From the NCBI GenBank assembly GCA_032718475.1, contig JAUCBJ010008969.1:1-38257 (forward strand): a DNA stretch of 38,257 nucleotides. Reading direction: 5' to 3'. Under the pieces are notes generated by a model, which worked only from the letters and a program-made list of their open reading frames with translations, had not been told where the DNA came from and ran no database searches. The first letter of the stretch is position 1, and every line of letters begins with the position of its first letter. The position numbers were made by a program, and so were the translations under genes. This document shows positions 9,500 to 18,881 of the stretch, piece after piece. The DNA is from Nemertoderma westbladi. Lineage: Eukaryota; Xenacoelomorpha; Nemertodermatida; Nemertodermatidae.

Positions 9500-11608
9500 C
9501 TCCACCTAACATATAAATATGTGGGAATACTCCACCTAACATATAAATGTGTGGGAATACTCCACCTAACATATAAATGTGTGGGAATACTCCACCTAAC
9601 ATATAAATGTGTAGGAATACTCCACCTAACATATAAATGTGTAGGAATACTCTACCTAACATATAAATGTGTGGGAATACTCCACCTAACATATAAATGT
9701 GTAGGAATACTCCACCTAACATATAAATATGTGGGAATACTCCACCTAACATATAAATATGTAGGAATACTCCACCTAACATATAAATGTGTGGGAATAC
9801 TCCACCTAACATATAGATGTGTGGGAATACTCCACCTAACATATAGATGTGTGGGAATACTCCACCTAACATATAAATGAGTGGGAATACTCCACCTAAC
9901 ATATAAATGTGTGGGAATACTCCACCTAACATATAAATGTGTGGGAATACTCCACCTAACATATAAATGTGTGGGAATACTCCACCTAAAATATAAATGT
10001 GTGGGAATACTCCACCTAACATATAAATGTGTGGGAATACTCCACCTAACAGATAAATGTGTGGGAATACTCCACCTAACATATAAATGAGTGGGAATAC
10101 TCCACCTAACATATAAATGTGTGGGAATACTCCACCTAACATATAAATGTGTGGGAATACTCCACCTAACATATAAATGTGTGGGAATACTCCACCTAAC
10201 ATATAAATGAGTGGGAATACTCCACCTAACATATAAATGTGTGGGAATACTCCACCTAACATATAAATGTGTGGGAATACTCCACCTAACATATAAATGC
10301 GTGGGAATACTCCACCTAACATATAAATGTGTGGGAATACTCCACCTAACATATAAATGTGTGGGAATACTCCACCTAACATATAAATGAGTGGGAATAC
10401 TCCACCTAACATATAAATGTGTGGGAATACTCCACCTAACATATAAATGTGTGGGAATACTCCACCTAACATATAGATGTGTGGGAATACTCCACCTAAC
10501 ATATAAATGAGTGGGAATACTCCACCTAACATATAAATATGTGGGAATACTCCACCTAACATATAAATGTGTGGGAATACTCCACCTAACATATAAATAT
10601 GTGGGAATACTCCACCTAACATATAAATGTGTGGGAATACTCTACCTAACATATAAATGTGTGGGAATACTCCACCTAACATATAAATGTGTGGGAATAC
10701 TCCACCTAACATATAAATGTGTGGGAATACTCCACCTAACATATACATGTGTAGGAATACTCCACCTAACATATAAATGTGTGGGAATACTCCACCTAAC
10801 ATATAAATGTGTGGGAATACTCCACCTAACATATAAATGTGTGGGAATACTCCACCTAACATATAAATATGTGGGAATACTCCACCTAACATATAAATGT
10901 GTGGGAATACTCCACCTAACATATAAATGTGTGGGAATACTCCACCTAACATATAAATGTGTGGGAATACTCCACCTAACATATAAATGTGTGGGAATAC
11001 TCCACCTAACATATAAATGTGTGGGAATACTCTACCTAACATATAAATGTGTGGGAATACTCCACCTAACATGTAAATGTGTGGGAATACTCCACCTAAC
11101 ATATAAATGTGTGGGAATACTCCACCTAACATATAAATGTGTGGGAATACTCTACCTAACATATAAATGTGTGGGAATACTCCACCTAACATATAAATGT
11201 GTGGGAATACTCCACCTAACATATAAATGTGTGGGAATACTCTACCTAACATATAAATGTGTGGGAATACTCTACCTAACATATAAATGTGTGGGAATAC
11301 TCCACCTAACATGTAAATGTGTGGGAATACTCCACCTAACATATAAATGTGTGGGAATACTCCACCTAACATATAAATGTGTGGGAATACTCTACCTAAC
11401 ATATAAATGTGTGGGAATACTCCACCTAACATATAAATGTGTGGGAATACTCCACCTAACATATAAATGAGTGGGAATACTCCACCTAACATATAAATAT
11501 GTGGGAATACTCCACCTAACATATAAATGTGTGGGAATACTCCACCTAACATATAAATGTGTGGGAATACTCCACCTAAAATATAAATGTGTGGGAATAC
11601 TCCACCTA
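9500..11608 (+). repeat. 30-bp minisatellite, about 70 copies
   Basis: The unit contains CTCCACCTAACATATAAAT followed by GTGTGGGAATA. All copies stay in strict 30-bp register across 2.1 kb with no indels; variants are point changes (TCC/TCT, ATGT/ATAT/ATGA, GTGGG/GTAGG, ATATAAAT/ATGTAAAT). Units 11011-11220 and 11251-11460 share the same order of variants, which shows a 240-bp higher-order duplication. The array starts exactly where the BEL-A LTR ends. Because 30 is a multiple of three and several frames lack stops, long repetitive frames run through it on both strands (for example a 10-residue MLGGVFPHIY repeat on minus). I regard these as artefacts. Confidence 0.97.
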
Positions 11609-12461
11609 CAACCTACAGTAAGACACGAGTTTACTTCACTCACCTTAACAACGAGTATTCAATATGAGCTGAATCTGGTAGACTTTCACCATCACCACGA
11701 CTCCATTCTATCGCTGGGATAGGCATACCTTGTGTGACGTCACAATGGAATTCGACATTACCACCAACAGGTTTTATTTCCTCTTTCGGTATTATATTTA
11801 CCTCGGGTGTATCTGAAATGTAGAAAATACAGCATAGTAAATAGTAATGTCGTCAGACCTAGTAGAAACAAAAACCTACACTACAAGTGCTCGGAAGTCT
11901 AGGTGCAGTTGACTTTAATTAAGGAACGTTTTTTGTTGGCCACCAAGCCTATCAAGTATCAAACCAGGAGGTGCCCATAGTACAAGTTGTCGAAAGGAAT
12001 ATAACTCCATAGAATCTATCCAGGGAACTGGATAGAAATCACAGGCAAATTTTAAGGTTAATAAATTAATGAAGTTATATGCGGGACCCGGGACATATGG
12101 AACATTCCGCATCTGCGTAACATTCTGGTATACTGTATACCATTGATGGACCCAGTGTCTTTAGCAATGAGGGCCCATAAAGGTCTACCATAGTGCAGTG
12201 TGACTGCCTCAGCCGAGGCTCCACTGCTGTCAGGACATGTTGAATCTTGAATGAGTACACGTTTGGGGGAGTATAGTTCTGGGGGGGGGGGGGGGGGGGG
12301 GGGGTGGCGGGGTGAAAGATTATAATCCCTGGCCTAACGGCTGAATAAAATAATTCCAGAATTACGGTACTATTGCCTTTAAGTGATGTTATCGGTTATC
12401 GTTATCACAAAATTAGAATTTACTGTAAACAAACATAAAAATACCTAAAATATTCAAAATA
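11609..12461. other. Non-coding spacer between minisatellite and BEL-B
   Basis: No convincing gene. It holds the decayed end of the minisatellite at about 11608-11618, a 24-G homopolymer, and AT-rich DNA up to the BEL-B target site. Confidence 0.6.
12281..12304 (+). repeat. 24-base poly(G) run
   Basis: Twenty-four consecutive G followed by TGGCGGGGTG, with GTTTGGGGGA just upstream. Such a run can form G-quadruplexes and is prone to length errors in sequencing, so the true length is uncertain. Confidence 0.9.
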
Positions 12462-12466
12462 ATATT
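12462..12466. other. Target-site duplication, left copy (ATATT)
   Basis: ATATT directly before the LTR start TGTACGCGC; the same five bases follow the other LTR at 28363-28367. Five bp is usual for BEL/Pao integration. Confidence 0.92.
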
Positions 12467-13722
12467 TGTACGCGCTTTTGAAGACCTTTAGCAGTTTAAC
12501 CTGCCAAAATTTATATGTCTTTTGGTTTATAAATAGACTTTAGAAGTTGACAAATATTTAATACCAATAAACACAACATTAGCAGAAGCCAGCCTAGTGC
12601 GCGTCCATTCACCCGCTGGATATACCCGGGAGACTGGATTCTGAGGGCTTAGATTATTATTGCAGTGTAAGCTTACTGTATTATTCGATTGATCGTTAAT
12701 AAATAATTTCTGACTAATATTATTCACTTTCGGGAAATATTAACAGTTCCTTTAGGACGTGGCGCTCTATCTAGGTAAACAGAGATATGACTTATACTAA
12801 TCACAACGGTAAGTCGGTAAGGCTTATGATTCACGTATGAGGCGCATTCTTTAGGAAATGCTTAGTTATCAGTCACAATCATGCACACTACCGGTAACAC
12901 ACAATACTGCTCACTAATTTGCCGACCGTCAATGAATTTTATCATATATAAAGAGAACAGCAACGGACTCATGTAGTGCTTATCAAATAGCATTAAATTC
13001 ACTACAAACCACAATAATATAAGTCGCAATCGCTATATATAACCCGTCTCTCTAACCTGTAGTGTATCAAGAAAATTGGGAAATTTGGGTTCTTTATAGA
13101 TGTTATCCAAATAATATTCAACCAACAGATACAAAATATGACAACAGCAAACAGCAGCACAACAATGTATGTTGAACCGATAATGCAAGACTGAACGGAG
13201 TTGCACCGATAACAGTTATACGCTCTATAATCTTAAGCCTACTAATGTTTCTTCTAAAGTATGAAAACGAATTGACTCTAGAGCCGGTGTTCCTGGCCTA
13301 GATAGAAACAACACAACAGTAACAAGAAAAACAGTAAGACTGAACACTCCTAGCATGATCTGCCAAAATATCTCCACATCGACAGAAAAAATCGCTCTGA
13401 TTGGCTGTTAAGCTAAACAAAGAACCATGTGTCCAATGGCCGTTTCCATGTCAGCAACCAGCTGTTAGATGTCGTAAGCTGAATCATCAAGGCTAAGCTG
13501 TGCCAGGGTATTTGGTGCATTGCGGGTTTTTTGCCTTACCATGTCCGCCAAAGCACACATATAGAAGAATGACGTTTATGTCCGTTAAAACACCTATAAC
13601 GGTACCTTGCGGGCGAGGGGGATATATATATAGTTAGAGAGCTTTTTAGAGTATTCCAGCGCCTGGGGGGAAACTGGATTGCAAAGCAAAAGGGCCAGTT
13701 ATATCCCACAGAAGCTTTTACA
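12467..13722 (-). repeat. 3' LTR of BEL-B (1256 bp)
   Basis: Direct repeat of 27093-28362. By eye about 98% identical, apart from the segment around 13148-13204, which is replaced by unrelated sequence in the other copy. Small open frames such as 12527-12727 are repeated in the other LTR and are not treated as genes. Confidence 0.93.
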
Positions 13723-13800
13723 CCGCTCCCAGAAAATGGGATTTGAGTCTATAAAATATACAAAATCACAGTTTCTAATATACGTAAATACTCTAAACAG
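13723..13800 (-). promoter_or_regulatory. BEL-B 3' untranslated stretch with a short polypurine tract
   Basis: In element direction TTTTCTGGGAGCGG abuts the 3' LTR start TGTAAAAGC. The purine run GGGAGCGG is short and has one C, so it is a weak but correctly placed plus-strand primer candidate. Confidence 0.4.
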
Positions 13801-14517
13801 TTAGTCTTTCTTACGCGGACGGCGTTTACGCAGTTTTTTAAAGCTAGCCAGAGTCTTTTTCTCTTTGGGGCGAGCCACTTTACAAGGAGGGCTATAACTC
13901 CTGGGTGAAGGGTGCAATATGATTGCATCAGAGGGTGTAGGATTATGGTCGGTGTATCCGCCAGTCGAAGTACCGGGTTGATTGACATCAACGTCGGGGG
14001 AGAGGGGTCTAACGGCTTTGAGAGCTCGTTTTAAGACAGCCGCTCTTACGGGTCCTTTACGAGTGGTCTGAACGAGAGCCGTGGGTGGACCATAGGCAGT
14101 TAGAAACCTCCGGGGTTTAATGGTTCTTTCCAACTCGCGTTCGCAGGCTCGGTATTCATAAGGCCGTCGATATACTTCCTGTAACTCGGGGTGTGAGTTA
14201 ACAAATAAGTCTCCATAGTCCGGGTCCTGACGGATATAATTGATTAAGCTATAGGAATGAAGGTCGCTAGGATTAACACTCCTGAGAAATTTGCGTACGA
14301 ACTTGGTTGAAATACATTCTCCGACGCGCTTCAGTAGTTCGTAACTCGATATGCGTGATTTCTGTTCGACAGAAGCGAATAGATAAGGATGGAACGCATA
14401 AACTCCTTCGTAAGCGCGTCCAGGATAATAACGATGGCGCGAATCACAATGTAAATCAGCGTTCGCTTCCCAAGCTCTGATGTAACGTAGTGTGATCATT
14501 TCATCTACGCTTTCCAA
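13801..14517 (-). CDS. BEL-B accessory ORF C, 238 codons, unknown protein with basic tail
   Basis: The open frame starts upstream of any ATG; the first ATG is at 14499 (codon 7 of this span, MITLRYIRAW). I do not recognise the protein. Residues 7-150 are rich in Tyr, Arg and aromatic residues and look folded. Residues 150-215 are Pro/Ser-rich. The last 20 residues are very basic (ending KKLRKRRPRKKD), which suggests nuclear targeting or nucleic-acid binding. CpG content is visibly higher than in neighbouring DNA. It follows ORF B by about 25 nt and is the last ORF before the 3' LTR, the position where some LTR elements carry env or accessory genes. No signal peptide or membrane segment is visible, so it does not look like an envelope protein. 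Confidence 0.5.
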   Translation of the reverse strand: MESVDEMITLRYIRAWEANADLHCDSRHRYYPGRAYEGVYAFHPYLFASVEQKSRISSYELLKRVGECISTKFVRKFLRSVNPSDLHSYSLINYIRQDPDYGDLFVNSHPELQEVYRRPYEYRACERELERTIKPRRFLTAYGPPTALVQTTRKGPVRAAVLKRALKAVRPLSPDVDVNQPGTSTGGYTDHNPTPSDAIILHPSPRSYSPPCKVARPKEKKTLASFKKLRKRRPRKKD

Positions 14518-14524
14518 ATCGTGA

Positions 14525-15250
14525 TTAAAAAGGGCAATCGAAACTGGCGCGTCCCTTTAGTTGACAATGGTGCCATTGAGTCATAAATTGAGGGCAAACC
14601 GCAAAAATGTGCAAGTTATTGAGTCTGCAATACGCGCAATAAATTTCCATCGCCGGTTGTTCGTGGAAATAGGAACAGCGGACGTTTGTGTCCATGGGCG
14701 TAACATGGTCTCTCGATGCGCATAACCGACAACGTTGCCGAGAAACATAGTTGGCATGGCGATAATCGTACGCAGTGAGACACTGTGGACCTTGATACCA
14801 TTCTAGGATGTAATCGTTGTCGCTGTTCCGGGCGCGATAGGCTGAATCTCCTCAGATTCTAGGCATATTGGTTCGTCTTCCCAGTCTGTTACGAATAGAA
14901 TTTTCGTGATCTATTTTCGGTTTATCGTTACGACTCCGCTGGGTATGATATTTAAATAGAACCATTTCCCTTTCGGTGTCTACATCGTCCGTATCATGTA
15001 AATCGATAGGATGGCCGGTAGTTAGGAAGTCCATATACGTACCATTACGATGCGTATAGCGAGCGGTGAATTTTCGATAGTCCAATTCACGCGTAAGTTG
15101 CTCTTGGGACATCGGCGGTTCGATATAACGACCATCGTCCTCCGTAATGGTTGGATCGGCTTCACCGCGTATCAAGCTATCCACAAATGCTTGTAAAGGT
15201 AGAGTATATCGCTCCCTGATACCAAGATCATCTTCTATCAACTCCGTCAT
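14525..15250 (-). CDS. BEL-B accessory ORF B, Cys/His-rich C-terminus, one in-frame TGA
   Basis: From ATG at 15250 the frame runs 132 codons to a TGA at 14852-14854, then continues in the same frame for 108 more sense codons to a TAA at 14525-14527. The first part is acidic and polar. The second part holds two CCHC clusters: CX2CX4HX9C, then after 12 residues CX2CX5HX4C followed by CPQF. That paired layout recalls Nanos-type zinc fingers or paired zinc knuckles, although the spacings differ from the Nanos standard. TGA in ATC-TGA-GGA could derive from CGA by CpG decay, or could be read through. The zinc clusters lie entirely downstream of the stop, so the stop matters functionally. I cannot assign a function; RNA or nucleic-acid binding is an inference from the Cys/His pattern. 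Confidence 0.45.
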
Positions 15251-15291
15251 ATCTGCTATCTGAGTTTATTAATATTGTAATGAGTTTATGT

Positions 15292-15492
15292 TTAGGCGAG
15301 CGGGCGTCGCTGCCTACCTCTCTTCGCCCCGGACAGTGGGATTCTCAGCGCCGATGTACCGTCGTCGCGGTGTTTACGCCAACATGTAGCAACATCACGA
15401 CAACGATAACCGGCACAAGTCACTCCACTGTCCGTCCCAAAGGCTTGAATCCACTTTAGGTTCTTTCTATAGGAGAGTTGGGCTACTTTCAC
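15292..15492 (-). CDS. BEL-B accessory ORF A, fragment with CCCH-like motif
   Basis: Sixty-six codons with no ATG (the span begins at a GTG), ending 41 nt before ORF B. It contains CAGYRCRDVATCWRKH, which is CX4CX5CX3H and fits the loose CCCH zinc-finger pattern. A basic tail (AKRGRQRRPL) follows. The lack of a start codon suggests a 3' exon or the surviving end of a longer gene, whose 5' part may have been displaced by the non-LTR insertion about 280 bp upstream. Confidence 0.3.
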   Translation of the reverse strand: MKVAQLSYRKNLKWIQAFGTDSGVTCAGYRCRDVATCWRKHRDDGTSALRIPLSGAKRGRQRRPLA

Positions 15493-15766
15493 AATTGCGA
15501 CTAGCTACTGTAAACACACCTTAGCAGTAACATTCACCTACAAACGCACAAATTCCACACAACTGTCACCAATTGTACACATACAGGCCATTTGTCCGTT
15601 AGTCAGTGCCTTCCAGAATGTCACGTTATTACTGTGTATCCTTGGATACTAACAGTGTGCTATGTATTCTCTATGCTATGCAATGGGACAAGCTTTCTAT
15701 TGTTCTTTTAACTTGCTTCTAATTCTAGCGTGGGTGTTGCTATGGTGACATTATGGAATGCTAGCG
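15493..15766 (-). other. Spacer between accessory ORFs and the CR1-like insertion
   Basis: About 275 bp with no recognisable gene in any frame; it is presumed to be BEL-B sequence. Confidence 0.4.
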
Positions 15767-15777
15767 GTAGAATTAGG

Positions 15778-15801
15778 GTAATAATAATAATAATAATAAA
15801 T
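15778..15801 (-). repeat. (TTA)n tail of the CR1-like element
   Basis: About seven to eight TAA units on the plus strand, at the 3' end of the non-LTR element. Such simple-repeat tails mark the target-primed 3' terminus. Confidence 0.85.
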
Positions 15802-15820
15802 GATATTTGTATTTGGTGTT

Positions 15821-15865
15821 GCAGGCGCCCTTAGGGAGTATTTACACTCTTATCAGGGCGCCTGC
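15821..15865 (-). promoter_or_regulatory. 3' UTR hairpin of the CR1-like element
   Basis: A perfect 10-bp inverted repeat, GCAGGCGCCC (15821-15830) and GGGCGCCTGC (15856-15865), with a 25-nt loop that can pair further (GAGT with ACTC). It lies 11 nt beyond the ORF stop and just before the tail. In this superfamily 3' hairpins are thought to be recognised by the element's own RT. Confidence 0.75.
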
Positions 15866-15875
15866 AGCTGCCGCA

Positions 15876-18800
15876 CTAATCTAATTTACAATTACCGGTA
15901 AACAAAAGGGTTTTCAGTTCGCGCCTAAATGAGTCATAGGTCATCATGGATTCAGTTGATCGGGTCGATGGCGGTAGTTTATTCCACAAACGAGGGGCAA
16001 ACGAGTAGAAGCTCTTCGATGCTAGGGTGTTTTTCACAAGTGGGACAGAAAGCTTTGAGAGATTGCTGGATCGCAACATACGGGTATCCTCAAGGATAGA
16101 TATTTCATTGCGCAAATAAGTCGGGGCAGTCCCAGACAGACATTTAAATGTGATACAAGCAAGCTTATAATTAATCCGTGATTCAATGGGCAGCCAGTGA
16201 AGGGATTTCAGCATTGCCGTTGCCGAGGTGTACTTGTATTGTCCATTGATAACACGATATCGCGGAGAATGAGTAACCAATCTTGCAGCGCTGTTTTGTA
16301 TCATTTGTAGACGTTTAACTACTGATTTAGCGGATGTTTTAAGGACAGCGTTTGAATAGTCGATTCTGCTGGTTATGAATGCGTGGACTAGGGTTTCTAG
16401 AGCTGAAGTTGTAAGGTAAGGCCGAATTTTATACAAAGACCGGATATAATATTTCGATTTCGCTGCTGTTGCTACTATCTGATCTTTAAATTTCAATTCA
16501 CTATCAAACACAACTCCGAGAGATTTAACCTTATCAGAGAAATCTATCTTAACGTTTCTGTATACAATTGTTCTAGCATTCAGAGGTATCTTCATTCTTT
16601 GTTGTTTCGTGCCATATACAATCAGTTCAGTTTTATCTGGGTTAATTTGTAGGTGATTAACGTCCATCCAATCAGCAACAATATGTAGCACAGCAGTGAT
16701 ACGAGTCTTCAGGGTCTCTATATCATCAGCATATCCAGTCACAAAGAATTGTGTGTCATCAGCATAGTTAGCACCTTTCACTCCTAATGCATCCACACGC
16801 CAGAACAGGTCAGTCATATACGCATTATAAAGTGCTGGCCCAAGGATACTTCCCTGAGGCACGCCGGTTTGAAGCAATGTTTTATCAGATGTACTCTCAT
16901 CAATTTTCACGCATTGATGTCTGTCAGCTAAATAGGACTCAAAGAGATTAAGTGCAGCACCAGTGAACCCAAATTCTTTACTGAGCTTAAATATAAGGTT
17001 TTTGTGATGGACAGTGTCAAACGCCGCACTCAAATCAATATAGGAGCACAAAGTAACTTGTTGATTTTCTATTCCCTTAAGAAATTTATTTAGAAGAAAT
17101 AGATTAGCAGTTTCAGTGGAATGGTGGCGTCTGTAACCAGACTGTGTCTGGTGAAAAGCTAGCTGTGGTGTAGCTCTATAAAGTATCACTTTCTCAACTA
17201 CCTTAGATAAGAAACTAAGGTTTGACACTGGTCGATAATTTTTTAATATCTCAGCATCCAACTCCGGTTTCTTTAAGAGAGGTCTTACGATAGACAGTTT
17301 AAGAAAGGCTGGGAATTCCGCATCTGCTAAAACCATGTTTATATACATCGTTAAGGGCTGAATAACAACGGGAATTACTGATTTAAATAAAGGCGTTGGC
17401 ATACAGTCCAGTTCGCAAGTTGCATTTGACATCTTCCTTATGAGTTGAGCTAAGTCCTCCTCTTGAAAAGGCTGAAATTCACAAAAGTCTGTTTTATACA
17501 ATTTTGGGAGATTATTACATCGACTGCTCGTATTGAATGTCAACATAATAGTGTTAATTTTTTCAGTGAAAAAATGTGAGAACTTTGTTGCCAACTCAGC
17601 ACTATTGCCATGCTTAGTCGGTAAAACAAGGTTTCCTCCCTTTCCCAATAACCTTTTGAACTGTTTCCACAGAAGTTTTGAGTTAGTCGAATTGGTATTA
17701 ATATAATCGCAGTAAAACGCCCTTGTAGAATCGCGAAGCAATTTCGCTAGGTCCGACTTTGCTATATTTAGATTAACTTTGTTCTGCTCAGTCCGTTCTT
17801 TGTGAAACGCAAGTTCACACCGTCTCTTCTCCTTCCGTTTAGTCTGGATCCCCTCCCTATCTTCCTCCCTGATTTTCGAGTGTTTAGTGTTGATCTTTAC
17901 AATCTTCTCTTTCATGGGAACATGTCGTTCAAACAAATTCCTCAGGTTCTTTACCCACGCCTCAAACCCTTTGCATGTTAAATCTCCACTACTCTTATCC
18001 AATCCATTAACTTTCAGCTCCGTTATAAATTTATCCTTATCAAAGTTTTTCCAGGCTCGAAAACTTCTCCGTTCCTCATAAGATTTAGAGACATTTCTGG
18101 ACAGATTCGATATCCATCGCATACTGGCATGATCACTAAACACTTCGTCTATAGGATCCAGATCAACATCAGCGATTTTATAGCCCAGGCTAGCTACAAA
18201 ATCTAGAGTATGACCGTCCTTATGCGTTGGACCCGTCTTCTTGAAATCGAAACCGTGTGTCTCCAATAGATATTGGAACGACTTGTCAGATTCTAACCAT
18301 AAATTCGCATCGCCAAAAATAGTAATTGTGTCGAACTTTAACGACATGTCTTCCAATGTACTATCAATAATTTTCTTATACTCGACAATTGAAGTTGGAT
18401 ACCTTTTACTATTTGGGAGGCGATGAACGACCATGAACAAGTCTTTGTCGGTTGCTAGAAGCAAGGATTCAAACTGTTCATTAGCCGGGATGGGTATTTT
18501 TCGCAGTTTCACCGAGTTGTGCGCTATAACGGCCACCCCTCCTCCAGTACGGTCTTTCCTCGTCAAATGCCGATTATAGTAATCCTCCGGAGTGGCGAGA
18601 TTCAAGAACTCAACGTTGTTCCATAGCTCGACTATGAATACTAAGTCTAGCGTTCTAGCTATTATGTCCTCTTTGACAGCATACACTTTATTCTCATTCA
18701 GCGAGCGCACATTCTGATACATGCATCTTAGGGAATATTCCTTATCAGCACATCCTCGCCGTCGTTGAGTTTGTTTCTCCGCCATTACTTCAGACACTGG

Positions 18801-18881
18801 AAATACGAGTGCATTGACCAGTAGGAGCAACGCCGCGACTACTGGTATGAAGAAAACCAAGTCACAACGTATTACTACCAT
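15876..18881 (-). CDS. CR1/L2-like ORF2: endonuclease and reverse transcriptase, apparently intact
   Basis: 1001 codons with no internal stop. Residues 51-257 form an APE-type endonuclease (YQNVRSLNENK at 55-65, GDANLW at 190-195, SDH at 249-251). RT follows with NYRPVS (548-553), SAAFDTV (618-624), GVPQGS (673-678) and the catalytic YADD (706-709). The C-terminal LHWLPIESRINYKLA (894-908) is a hallmark of CR1/L2-type ORF2. The protein would nick target DNA and copy its own RNA at the nick. Oddly, residues 7-30 form a signal-peptide-like hydrophobic stretch before MAEKQTQRRR at Met33, which may be the real start. It is probably not a BEL-B gene: it has its own hairpin, tail and candidate target duplication. 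Confidence 0.93.
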   Translation of the reverse strand: MVVIRCDLVFFIPVVAALLLLVNALVFPVSEVMAEKQTQRRRGCADKEYSLRCMYQNVRSLNENKVYAVKEDIIARTLDLVFIVELWNNVEFLNLATPEDYYNRHLTRKDRTGGGVAVIAHNSVKLRKIPIPANEQFESLLLATDKDLFMVVHRLPNSKRYPTSIVEYKKIIDSTLEDMSLKFDTITIFGDANLWLESDKSFQYLLETHGFDFKKTGPTHKDGHTLDFVASLGYKIADVDLDPIDEVFSDHASMRWISNLSRNVSKSYEERRSFRAWKNFDKDKFITELKVNGLDKSSGDLTCKGFEAWVKNLRNLFERHVPMKEKIVKINTKHSKIREEDREGIQTKRKEKRRCELAFHKERTEQNKVNLNIAKSDLAKLLRDSTRAFYCDYINTNSTNSKLLWKQFKRLLGKGGNLVLPTKHGNSAELATKFSHFFTEKINTIMLTFNTSSRCNNLPKLYKTDFCEFQPFQEEDLAQLIRKMSNATCELDCMPTPLFKSVIPVVIQPLTMYINMVLADAEFPAFLKLSIVRPLLKKPELDAEILKNYRPVSNLSFLSKVVEKVILYRATPQLAFHQTQSGYRRHHSTETANLFLLNKFLKGIENQQVTLCSYIDLSAAFDTVHHKNLIFKLSKEFGFTGAALNLFESYLADRHQCVKIDESTSDKTLLQTGVPQGSILGPALYNAYMTDLFWRVDALGVKGANYADDTQFFVTGYADDIETLKTRITAVLHIVADWMDVNHLQINPDKTELIVYGTKQQRMKIPLNARTIVYRNVKIDFSDKVKSLGVVFDSELKFKDQIVATAAKSKYYIRSLYKIRPYLTTSALETLVHAFITSRIDYSNAVLKTSAKSVVKRLQMIQNSAARLVTHSPRYRVINGQYKYTSATAMLKSLHWLPIESRINYKLACITFKCLSGTAPTYLRNEISILEDTRMLRSSNLSKLSVPLVKNTLASKSFYSFAPRLWNKLPPSTRSTESMMTYDSFRRELKTLLFTGNCKLD

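Noticed and set aside
9500-11608. CRISPR-like array
   Set aside because: Repeats are directly adjacent with no unique spacers, and the context is eukaryotic.
9435-11643. Very long open frames through the 30-bp minisatellite (a 705-codon one on minus, several on plus)
   Set aside because: The unit length is a multiple of three and three or more frames are open at once. Unit differences are mostly non-synonymous in the longest frame, so there is no sign of selection on a protein.
12281-12304. Poly(G) run as an assembly-gap marker
   Set aside because: Gaps are normally written as N. A real homopolymer of uncertain length is more likely, and the flanks are continuous.
12527-12727. 66-codon minus-strand frame, repeated identically at 27153-27353
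   Set aside because: The duplication is explained by the two LTRs of BEL-B; the product resembles nothing known.
13801-14517. Envelope-type gene in the BEL-B 3' region
   Set aside because: No signal peptide, no membrane segment and no Cys pattern of a surface protein; the basic tail points to a nuclear or nucleic-acid-binding protein instead.
15876-18881. The CR1-like RT as the genuine polymerase gene of BEL-B
   Set aside because: It is an endonuclease-bearing non-LTR type with its own 3' hairpin, (TTA)n tail and a candidate target duplication, so it is a nested insertion rather than BEL pol.
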